A stretch of DNA of 34,184 nucleotides from JAOUEE01 sp051011595. Lineage in GTDB: Bacteria > Actinomycetota > Acidimicrobiia > Acidimicrobiales > SHLQ01. The stretch is from assembly GCA_051011595.1 (NCBI GenBank), contig JBPCTQ010000298.1:1-34184 (forward strand), in the 5' to 3' direction. The translations under genes were made by a program, and so were the position numbers. Under the pieces are notes generated by a model. It had not been told where the DNA came from and did no database searches. It saw only the letters and a program-made list of their open reading frames with translations. Positions 15,467 to 22,153 of the stretch are shown one piece after another; the stretch's first letter is position 1, and each line of letters opens with the position of its first letter.

Positions 15467-16669
15467 TCACTCGGGTAGTGGGACCGAGCTGGTGGTGCTG
15501 GGGACGGCTGGGCCGAACGCCCAGAACCGATCCATTTCGTCGGTGAGCTCCTCACTCAACCAGTCGGCTCCGGTGGCGTTGAGGTGCACACCGTCGGAGG
15601 ATCGCACTCGACTCTCGTCGCCGTCGGGACTCACCACGGCCAACGAGAACCCGGCGTCACCACCGAACAACGAGTAGGCATCGATCCAGACCACCTCCGG
15701 TCGGGTGTCGGCCGCGGCCCGGGTGAGATCGTTCACGATGGCCATTCCCTCCTGGAGGGTGCCGTCGCGCATCGGCGGTTGGGCCACCCAGAACACCCGT
15801 CGGGTGTCGGCGATCAGCAGGTCCATGGTGATGGCCACCCGCCGGGCGTATTCGACTCGCCATTCCTCGCTGCCGCGCACCAACCGCCCATCCTCACCTT
15901 CGAGGTCCTGGTAGTCGTTGGCCCCCATGAACAGCACAACCGCGTCGGGGTCATCGGATGCAACCACCTCTTGCAGTTGGGCCGGCCAATTGAAGTAGTC
16001 GGGGCGGGACAGCCCGGTGGACACCCGGGCGTCGGTGGTCACCACCAGTGCTCCGTCGCGATCGGTCCCCACTCGTTCCAGGCTGTAGCCCAGGAACTCG
16101 GCTTGGCTGTCGCCGGCCAGATGCAGCACAACCGGCGTGTCGGAGGAAGCCGACCGGATGAGCACCGGCGGCGGTGACGTCGTGGTGGTCTCGGGCGGGG
16201 GCACCTGGGTGATGGGAGGAACCACGACCTCGGCCCCGGTGACCCCCAGGGCCTCTTCGTCGATGACGTCGACGGTCTGGCCGACGTCGTCGCCCTGGGA
16301 TCGCACCGACGCGATCCAGTCGGCCGGCCGGTTGAGCGCAAAGGTGTTGGCCACCCGATCGATCCCGCGGGCCACGGCCGAGGTGACGTCGCGCTGCCAC
16401 CCGAACTCCTGCCGTTCGGTGATCTCGACCAGCTTGGCCGACGACAGCAGGGCCGCGACGGCCAGGCAGATGACCATCACCTTGAGCACATCACCGCTCG
16501 AGACCTCCGAGGCGGTCAGATCCTGTTCCCTCTGGAGGCGGAACTGCTCGTCGGTCCACCTGTCCTTGGCCGTGAGGGCACTTCGGCTCACCGCCCGCCC
16601 GAGGGGCGCGCTGTAATCGACCGATTCGGGGTGTTCGGGGTTGCGACGGAAGATGCGGTTTCGGGCCAT
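15467..16669 (-). CDS. Membrane-anchored SGNH/GDSL hydrolase (DUF459-like), partner of the MBOAT
   Basis: This is a 400-aa protein. Residues 60-80 are one transmembrane helix (VLKVMVICLAVAALLSSAKL), so the rest is outside the cell. A Pro/Thr linker (150-170) leads to the SGNH domain: nucleophile S188 in AGDSQAEFLG, N251 in MGANDYQ, and D359/H362 in SSDGVHLNATG. Such proteins act with MBOAT acyltransferases, passing acetyl groups to surface glycans (as AlgJ/AlgX or PatB do). The start is 2 bp after the stop of the AlgI-like gene, so they form one transcript. The acceptor glycan is unknown. A plain surface esterase is the alternative. Confidence 0.85.
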   Translation of the reverse strand: MARNRIFRRNPEHPESVDYSAPLGRAVSRSALTAKDRWTDEQFRLQREQDLTASEVSSGDVLKVMVICLAVAALLSSAKLVEITERQEFGWQRDVTSAVARGIDRVANTFALNRPADWIASVRSQGDDVGQTVDVIDEEALGVTGAEVVVPPITQVPPPETTTTSPPPVLIRSASSDTPVVLHLAGDSQAEFLGYSLERVGTDRDGALVVTTDARVSTGLSRPDYFNWPAQLQEVVASDDPDAVVLFMGANDYQDLEGEDGRLVRGSEEWRVEYARRVAITMDLLIADTRRVFWVAQPPMRDGTLQEGMAIVNDLTRAAADTRPEVVWIDAYSLFGGDAGFSLAVVSPDGDESRVRSSDGVHLNATGADWLSEELTDEMDRFWAFGPAVPSTTSSVPLPE

Positions 16670-16671
16670 GG

Positions 16672-18192
16672 TCAGAACTGGAAGTAGATGAACGGGGAGA
16701 CCCCTTCAGGGCCGAGTGCCACCACCAGAGCGATCCATACTCCCAGCCCCATCGATTGCACCACCGGTGTCAAGCGAGAGAAGGCGGCGTGCCACTGCTG
16801 GCTGTAGATGTCGGGGATGAACTGCACGGCCAGCGATCCCAGTATGACGAGGACGACGAGCGGGGTGACCAGCGGTGCGTCGAACGAGAACGCGGTGAAG
16901 ATCCTCGTGAACATCGACACTGCGTCACCGAGCCCTCCTCCCCCGGTGCCCACCCGGAACAGGAGCCATCCGGCGCACACGAAATGGAAGGTCACCAGGC
17001 GTCCGAGCCAGAGCTTGCGCACCTGAAGGGGGGCGAACGGCACCGGTGAGGTGGGATCGGGGCGCCAGGGTTCGACCCGGCTGCCGGTGTGCAGGGCGGC
17101 GATCTCCTGGATGCGGATGTCGGCCTCACCGAGGGGTCGGTCCTCTTCCCCTCGCAGATCGGAGAGGAAACGTTCGGCGCACAGGCCCAGGCCGTGCCAC
17201 AGCCCCCACAACAGGAACGCCCCGCCGGCTCCGTGCCACAACCCGCCCAGGGTCATCACGATCAGCAGGTTGCGGTAGGTGGTGAGGTTGCTCCCTCGGT
17301 TGCCGCCGAGCGGGAAGTAGAGGTAGTCGCGTAACCAGCGCGACAAGGTCATGTGCCACCGGCGCCAGAAATCCTGCACCGACACCGAGCTGTAGGGCCG
17401 ATCGAAGTTGAGCGGAAAACGGAACCCGAGCAGCAGGGCCACACCGATGGCGATGTCGGTGTACCCCGAGAAGTCGGCGTAGATCTGGATCGCGTACGCG
17501 TACACCGACACCAGGATCTCCAGCCCGCTGTGCCCGTCGGGATTGGCGAACACGTCGTCCACGATGGCTCGTCCCAGAAAGCTGCTGATCACCACCTTCT
17601 TGAACAGACCCGAGGCAATCAACAACACCGCCCGGCTGGAGTCGACCTGATCGGGCGGCCGCCGGGTGAGTAGCTGGGGCATGAACTCGGTGGCCCGCAC
17701 GATGGGGCCGGCCACCAACTGGGGGAAGAAGGCCAGGTACACCGCGAAGTCCAGCAACGGCACCGGCGCGGCGTCGCGGCGGTAGATGTCGACGGTGTAG
17801 CTGATGGCCTGGAACGTGAAGAACGAGATGCCGACCGGCAAGACGATGTCGGCCAGCGGGATCGACGTCCCGAACAGGCTGTTGAACGACTCGATGAAGA
17901 AGTCGTAGTACTTGAAGACCCCCAGCATGCCGAGGTTGGCGGCCACCGCCAGTGTCACCAGACCCTTGCGTCGCCCGGCTTCCTGCGAGCGGTGGATGGC
18001 GATGCCCAACACCTCGTTGAACAGCGTGGTGAGGATGATCAGGCCGACGAATCGCCAGTTCCACGCCGCATAGAACACGTAACTGGCCGCCAGCATGAAC
18101 AGCTTCCACGCCACGATCTGGCGCCGCAGCGCCCAACTCACCGGAAGCACTACGGCGAAGAAGAGAGCAAAGGTGAGGGTCGGGAACAGCAC
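16672..18192 (-). CDS. MBOAT-family O-acyltransferase (AlgI-like)
   Basis: This is a 506-aa multi-span protein. The start MLFPTLTFALFF (GTG 18192, right after an in-frame stop) is the usual AlgI opening. Conserved segments are FKYYDFF, PVGISFFTFQAISYTVD, AGPIVRATEFMPQL, YADFSGYTDIAIG, DFWRRWHMTLSRWLRDYLY (H280) and GGLWHGAGGAFLLWG with catalytic H320. AlgI-type MBOATs take an acyl group, normally acetyl, from a cytoplasmic donor and deliver it across the membrane. The downstream SGNH gene would complete transfer to the glycan. Length is normal. An insertion of about 50 residues near 345-395 is charged and probably cytoplasmic. Confidence 0.92.
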   Translation of the reverse strand: MLFPTLTFALFFAVVLPVSWALRRQIVAWKLFMLAASYVFYAAWNWRFVGLIILTTLFNEVLGIAIHRSQEAGRRKGLVTLAVAANLGMLGVFKYYDFFIESFNSLFGTSIPLADIVLPVGISFFTFQAISYTVDIYRRDAAPVPLLDFAVYLAFFPQLVAGPIVRATEFMPQLLTRRPPDQVDSSRAVLLIASGLFKKVVISSFLGRAIVDDVFANPDGHSGLEILVSVYAYAIQIYADFSGYTDIAIGVALLLGFRFPLNFDRPYSSVSVQDFWRRWHMTLSRWLRDYLYFPLGGNRGSNLTTYRNLLIVMTLGGLWHGAGGAFLLWGLWHGLGLCAERFLSDLRGEEDRPLGEADIRIQEIAALHTGSRVEPWRPDPTSPVPFAPLQVRKLWLGRLVTFHFVCAGWLLFRVGTGGGGLGDAVSMFTRIFTAFSFDAPLVTPLVVLVILGSLAVQFIPDIYSQQWHAAFSRLTPVVQSMGLGVWIALVVALGPEGVSPFIYFQF

Positions 18193-18346
18193 CTAGCTGA
18201 CCGAACTCAGGTCGCGCGACGGACGGGCTTGCTCTCCCCCGACCGGGGGCGACTCGCTGTCAGGGCCAAGAGCCATCACGTACCTGCACGAAGACAACCG
18301 AGCCCGCACGTGTCCGGCCTGCCGGACCGCGCCACCCGTCGATCGT

Positions 18347-18535
18347 ACCGGCGTCGGCCGCGGCTTCGACCTCGCGACACGCTCAGTCGCCGGCCAAGGT
18401 CTCACCGGACCGAACACCGGTGGCGGTCGCTGCTTCGATCCCGCGGCGTGCTCAGTCGCCGAAGGAGCCGTGCCGACCGGCACCAGCTGCGAAGCGCTGG
18501 GCGCCGGCCAATGTCTCACCCGACCGAATGACCTC
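18347..18535. repeat. 69-bp-offset direct duplication of the crotonase gene 3' end
   Basis: Bases 18347-18391 align with 18416-18460 at an offset of 69 bp, with roughly three quarters of positions identical and both containing CTCAGTCGCC. On the minus strand the downstream copy (18386-18415) encodes a ghost of the crotonase end, VRSGETLAGD and a stop, against VIRSGETLAGAQRF in the gene at 18490-18535. A 45-bp middle piece is missing from the ghost. The copy lies in the 259-bp gap between the MBOAT start and the crotonase stop. Confidence 0.75.
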
Positions 18536-19219
18536 CAGACCCAGCTCGGTCTCTCGTTGAACGGCGTCGGCCAGACCCAGATCCCACTGGTCGTAACTCG
18601 AGAGACGGTCCGAGCGAAGACAGAGTTGCGGGAACGCCGCCATCGAACCGGCCAGCTCCAAGGCGACCTCGAGGGTCTGTCCCGGGTCGGCGAGCCGGTT
18701 GGCCAAGCCCATGGTCAGCGCCTCTTCGGCGCCCACGCCTCGCCCGGTGAGGATCATGTCGAGGGCGTGACTGTGCCCGATGAGGCGAGGCAGCCGAATC
18801 GTGCCCCCGTCGACCAGCGGTACTCCCCATCGGCGGCAGTAGACGCCGAACACGGCATCGCGGGCCGCCACCCGGAGGTCGCACCAGACAGCCAGCTCGA
18901 GGCCCCCGGCCACGGCATGACCCTCGACGGCGGCGATGACGGGTTTGGACAACAACATGCGGGTTGGCCCCATCGGCCCGTCGCCGTGCAGATCGACGCG
19001 GTTGCCGCCACCTTCACCAACCGCCTTGAGGTCGGCGCCGGCACAGAACGTCCCGTTGGCGCCGGTCAGCACGGCCACCGGGCTCTGCTCATCGCGCTCG
19101 AACCCTTCGAAGGCCGCTCTCAGTTCGGCCGCCGTGTCGGCGTCGACGGCGTTTCGCCGATCCGGCCGATCGATGGTGACCACTGTGATGGTGTCGACGA
19201 TCTCGGAGTGCACGGCCAT
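18452..19219 (-). CDS. Enoyl-CoA hydratase/isomerase family protein (crotonase)
   Basis: This is a 255-aa crotonase. Oxyanion-hole segments are FCAGADLKAVGE and GHAVAGGLELAVWCD. The region that carries the catalytic acids reads RRWGVPLVDGGTIRLPRLIG, as in many actinobacterial members whose reaction is undefined, so hydration cannot be assumed. The C-terminus is AQRFAAGAGRHGSFGD. ATG 19219 has AGAGGTG about 5-11 nt upstream and a -10 TAGGGT at 19252-19247. It is divergent from alkB. A partial copy of its 3' end lies just downstream. Confidence 0.9.
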   Translation of the reverse strand: MAVHSEIVDTITVVTIDRPDRRNAVDADTAAELRAAFEGFERDEQSPVAVLTGANGTFCAGADLKAVGEGGGNRVDLHGDGPMGPTRMLLSKPVIAAVEGHAVAGGLELAVWCDLRVAARDAVFGVYCRRWGVPLVDGGTIRLPRLIGHSHALDMILTGRGVGAEEALTMGLANRLADPGQTLEVALELAGSMAAFPQLCLRSDRLSSYDQWDLGLADAVQRETELGLEVIRSGETLAGAQRFAAGAGRHGSFGD

Positions 19220-19246
19220 GGGTCACCTCTCCCGCTGTCGGCCGTC

Positions 19247-19252
19247 ACCCTA
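19247..19252 (-). promoter_or_regulatory. -10 box TAGGGT for the crotonase
   Basis: TAGGGT on the minus strand, within a TATAGGGT octamer, lies 27 nt before the ATG at 19219, with an AGAGGTG ribosome-binding sequence in between. Confidence 0.45.
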
Positions 19253-19268
19253 TACGAGCGGTGGTGAT

Positions 19269-19282
19269 CGAACAGGTGTTCG
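19269..19282 (+). promoter_or_regulatory. LexA (SOS) box CGAACAGGTGTTCG upstream of alkB
   Basis: CGAACA-GG-TGTTCG is a perfect 6-2-6 dyad. Flanked as T-box-C, it matches the Gram-positive/mycobacterial LexA consensus (CGAAC-N4-GTTCG core). It ends 2 bp before the -10 box of alkB, so bound LexA would block RNA polymerase. This predicts DNA-damage induction. Confidence 0.8.
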
Positions 19283-19284
19283 CC

Positions 19285-19290
19285 TAGAGT
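19285..19290 (+). promoter_or_regulatory. -10 box TAGAGT, leaderless, for alkB
   Basis: TAGAGT is followed by 6 nt and the GTG at 19297, which predicts a leaderless mRNA. The SOS box sits immediately upstream. Confidence 0.5.
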
Positions 19291-19296
19291 GACGGA

Positions 19297-19944
19297 GTGA
19301 CCGCATCCACACCGGTCGGGCCCCGACAACCCTCGCTCCTGGCCGGGGGCGCGCCCGGCCGTGACCAGCGATCTCATACCGAGCGCATCGAGCTCGGCCA
19401 TCGGTCATGGATCGACTGGTGTCCGGGCTGGCTGGACGGGGCCGACACCTTGTTCGAGTGGTGCGCCACGACCGCGGGGTGGCAGGGCGGGACCCGACCC
19501 ATGTACGACCGAATCGTCGCCGAGCCCCGGCTCACGGCCACGCTGACGCCGTCGGATCTTCGCACCCAACCCACCATCGTCGATGTGGCCGACGAACTGA
19601 CCACCACCTACCAGCGGCCACTGCATCGGGTGTTCGCCAGCTTCTACCGTGACGGACACGACAGCGTGGCCTGGCACGGCGATCGCATCGGCCGAACCCG
19701 ATCCCACCCGGTCATACCGGTGCTCTCTCTCGGTGGGCCGCGCACATTCGCCATTCGTCCGACCAGTGGCGGCCGGGCTCGGCACTTCGAGATGTACTCC
19801 GGCGATCTGCTCGTCATGGGGGGCGGCTGCCAGCAGCACTTCCAACACGCCGTCCCCAAACGACGCACGGCCCTCCCCCGCATCTCGCTCACCTTCCGAA
19901 CCCAAGAAGACACCGGGGAACGATCAGCGTCCCCCGAACGGTGA
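19297..19944 (+). CDS. AlkB-type 2-oxoglutarate/Fe(II) DNA-repair dioxygenase
   Basis: This is a 215-aa protein from GTG 19297. The AlkB active site is clear: H127 and D129 in VAWHGDRIG, distal H184 in QHFQHAVPK, and R195/R201 in PRISLTFR. AlkB enzymes remove methyl and etheno groups from damaged bases by oxidative demethylation. RPMYDRIVAEPRL resembles the nucleotide-recognition lid. The LexA box and leaderless promoter directly upstream make it a likely SOS gene. The last residues (TQEDTGERSASPER) overlap a duplicated segment shared with the neighbouring thioesterase terminus. Confidence 0.92.
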   Translation: MTASTPVGPRQPSLLAGGAPGRDQRSHTERIELGHRSWIDWCPGWLDGADTLFEWCATTAGWQGGTRPMYDRIVAEPRLTATLTPSDLRTQPTIVDVADELTTTYQRPLHRVFASFYRDGHDSVAWHGDRIGRTRSHPVIPVLSLGGPRTFAIRPTSGGRARHFEMYSGDLLVMGGGCQQHFQHAVPKRRTALPRISLTFRTQEDTGERSASPER

Positions 19945-20043
19945 ATCCTCACCCGAGCGACGCACGGCTACCCCACCATCTCGCTCATCTGAACCCAAGA
20001 AGACACCAGGGAACGGTCAGCGTCCCCCGAAGGGTGAATTCTC
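19861..20043. repeat. Tandem duplication of the alkB/thioesterase convergent 3' junction
   Basis: Bases 19861-19950 and 19958-20043 are direct repeats (offset 97 bp at the left, 93 bp after a 4-bp deletion). Both contain CCCAAGAAGACACC and CAGCGTCCCCCGAA. Copy 1 holds the true alkB stop and a ghost of the thioesterase end (minus strand EDSPFGGR and stop). Copy 2 holds the true thioesterase end (ENSPFGGR and stop) and a frameshifted ghost of the alkB end. Both genes therefore terminate in duplicated DNA. Confidence 0.85.
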
Positions 20044-20652
20044 CCCCCAGTCGCCGCGCGGGGTGATGAAGATGCCGTCGGCTTCGGCGCAGAGTGTCTC
20101 GCCATGGTGTATCTCACCCTTGATGAAGATCTTCCGTCCTTCGGTTCGGTCGATCCAGCTCCGAAGGTCGAGCACTTCGCCCTGCGGCGTGAACGCCCGA
20201 TAGCGGACGGTCAGCGTGCCGGTGGGCGCCCCGATCTGGTTGACCACACTGGTGCTTCCCAGCAGCTCGTCGAAGATGAGCGCGACCACACCGCCATGCA
20301 CCGAACTGGGCGGTCCGGTGTAGGCCGCGTCGACCACGACTCGCCCGTGGAGCTCGCCGTCGCCGGTCTCCCACATGTCGACGGGCGGAGCCAACGGATT
20401 GCGGCGACCGACCACCGGGCTGTAGGGGAAGATGATGTTGGGGTCGCGTGTGGCGAATCGTTCCAGATCGACCCGCTCGCCCAACCCGGCCTGCATGAAC
20501 GGGCCGTCCAACCGGTGCGGTTCGAGATCGTCGACCACCGCCTGTACGGCGGCAACGGCGCGTTCGGTCACATCCGGCGGTCCGTCGAAGGCGCGCACCG
20601 AGTGGATCAGCTTCCGGACCGCATCGGCCAGGTCTTCCCGGGGATCGCTCAT
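20017..20652 (-). CDS. PaaI-type hotdog thioesterase
   Basis: This is a 211-aa protein. The hotdog signature is the helix after a Gly-rich turn, PSSVHGGVVALIFDELLG, followed by the strand GTLTVRYRAFTPQGEVLDLRSW. These enzymes hydrolyse acyl-CoA thioesters; the chain is unknown. About 90 helical N-terminal residues precede the fold, longer than the minimal 140-aa family size. Its ATG overlaps the stop of the YihY-SnoaL gene (ATGA at 20649-20652), so it is translated from that transcript. Its C-terminus PFGGR lies in the duplicated junction. Confidence 0.88.
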   Translation of the reverse strand: MSDPREDLADAVRKLIHSVRAFDGPPDVTERAVAAVQAVVDDLEPHRLDGPFMQAGLGERVDLERFATRDPNIIFPYSPVVGRRNPLAPPVDMWETGDGELHGRVVVDAAYTGPPSSVHGGVVALIFDELLGSTSVVNQIGAPTGTLTVRYRAFTPQGEVLDLRSWIDRTEGRKIFIKGEIHHGETLCAEADGIFITPRGDWGENSPFGGR

Positions 20653-22061
20653 GCCACCTCTACTGGTCGGTTGTTGTCGTCGTCCGCACGGTCACCACGG
20701 TTACGCAGTCGGGTCCGCAGGTTGCCCAGCCCAGCTCGCAGTCGGTGGGTCGTCGATGTCGCCCCTGGTCGGAAGCCGAGCTGGTCGACCACCGATGCGG
20801 TGTCGAACAAGACGTCGTTGCGGACGATGTAGCCCTCCTCCACCGTGAGGAAGGCGGCGATCTCCAGTTCCAGGTGGCGCCCGTTGGCGGTCACACCGTG
20901 CCAGGGGTCGCCGGTGAAGTCGCCCTCCAGCCGGTAGCGAACCGTCGCGGTCGACTGGTTGCCGACACACTCGAGGGGTTCGAGCTCCATGTGCGGGAAG
21001 GCGGCGTGGAACGCGTACAACTCGGCCTCCAGCTGCTCGGGTACGGCCAGGTCACCGAACAGCGGGTTCCGTTCGATGCCACTTCGGTGCCAACTGGCCA
21101 TCATGGCCGGCACATCCTGGGCCGCGGTGGCCGCGAGCAGTCGCTGTCCGGCGCTCTCGCCGTCGCCGACCCGGGCCGTTGGATCCTCGAGTCCGGTGCG
21201 TTCTCGCCAGGCCCGGTCGGCGAGCTCGGCGTCGAGCTCGGCGCCCACGATGATCGACAGGGCCGACAGCTGGAACCACACCAACAACACGATGATGGTG
21301 GCCAGCGGTCCGTACGTCTCGCCGTAGCTGCCCAGGTTGGCGGTGTAGAAGCTGAACAGGGCGGACAGCACCACGAACAGGATCGTCGCCACCAGGCCAC
21401 CCACGGTGAGCAACCGAGGTGACAGGGGCCGATCGTTGCCCCGGTGATCGGGACCCAAGCGATACAGCAGCGACAGGGCCCCGGCCATGAACAAGGCCAG
21501 CACCGGGTAGCGGGCGATGTTGAGGATCAGGCGAGCGACACGCCCCAGCCCGATCTCGGCCAGCAAGCTCGGCAGCGCCGTCATCAGGAACAGGACCATG
21601 CACAACACGATCACCCCGCCGAACATCAGCCCCATGGCCAGGCCCCGCAATGTCCACGGTTTGCGGGTTTCCTCCAGTTCGTAGGCCACGTTGAGTGCCT
21701 TGATCAGATTGGCCATCGCCCCCGAGGCGCTGAACAGCGCGATCAGGATGCTGACGACGACACTGACCCCCAGCGCGCCGGAGCTGCCGTCGGCGATGGT
21801 GCGCATCTGCTCGACCAGGAAGGTCCGGGTCGACTCCGGTGCGCCCGACAGTGCGTCGGTGAGCTGCTCGGTCACGTCGTCGGCGTTGGCGACCAGGCCG
21901 TAGATACCGATCAACCCGGTGAGCGTCGGAATGAGCGCCAGAAAGGCGAAAAAGGCGACGGCTGCGGCGAAGATCGGGGCCTGGTGTCGTTTGATCCGAT
22001 CCTTCAGTGACCGCGCCACCGAGATGAGACCACTCGCCTCCGTCGCGGTGTCGCCCGTCAT
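20649..22061 (-). CDS. YihY/BrkB membrane protein fused to a SnoaL-like domain
   Basis: This is a 470-aa protein from ATG 22061; an upstream start at 22103 is less likely given the -10 box at 22071. Residues 20-275 are a YihY/BrkB domain with six helices (AAVAFFAFLALIPTLTGLIGIYG, SASGAMANLIKALNVAYE, LGSYGETYGPLATIIVLLVW, IVGAELDAEL). Residues 305-430 are a SnoaL/NTF2-like cone fold (AQDVPAMMASWH, LEAELYAFHAAFPHMELEPL, VRYRLEGDFTG, EIAAFLTVEEGYI). YihY proteins are often called virulence factor BrkB or ribonuclease BN in error; the true role is unknown. The soluble tail may bind a small ligand. Overlaps the thioesterase start. Confidence 0.88.
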   Translation of the reverse strand: MTGDTATEASGLISVARSLKDRIKRHQAPIFAAAVAFFAFLALIPTLTGLIGIYGLVANADDVTEQLTDALSGAPESTRTFLVEQMRTIADGSSGALGVSVVVSILIALFSASGAMANLIKALNVAYELEETRKPWTLRGLAMGLMFGGVIVLCMVLFLMTALPSLLAEIGLGRVARLILNIARYPVLALFMAGALSLLYRLGPDHRGNDRPLSPRLLTVGGLVATILFVVLSALFSFYTANLGSYGETYGPLATIIVLLVWFQLSALSIIVGAELDAELADRAWRERTGLEDPTARVGDGESAGQRLLAATAAQDVPAMMASWHRSGIERNPLFGDLAVPEQLEAELYAFHAAFPHMELEPLECVGNQSTATVRYRLEGDFTGDPWHGVTANGRHLELEIAAFLTVEEGYIVRNDVLFDTASVVDQLGFRPGATSTTHRLRAGLGNLRTRLRNRGDRADDDNNRPVEVA

Positions 22062-22070
22062 GACCGCAGC

Positions 22071-22076
22071 ATCGTA
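22071..22076 (-). promoter_or_regulatory. -10 box TACGAT for the YihY-SnoaL gene
   Basis: On the minus strand TACGAT is followed by 9 nt and the ATG at 22061. This suggests a leaderless or nearly leaderless mRNA for the two-gene unit. Confidence 0.4.
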
Positions 22077-22140
22077 GGGCGCCACTCCACCAGGCGCCCA
22101 CATACGAACCTCGGTTCCACCTGGGCTGAGAAGCGCAGGT

Positions 22141-22146
22141 TAGGGT
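22141..22146 (+). promoter_or_regulatory. -10 box TAGGGT, leaderless, for the secreted SGNH gene
   Basis: TAGGGT is followed by 7 nt and the GTG at 22154. Confidence 0.5.
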
Positions 22147-22153
22147 CGCCGCC

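Noticed and set aside
18193..18346. Possible small gene between the MBOAT and the crotonase ghost
   Set aside because: No frame of protein-like composition with a ribosome-binding site was found.
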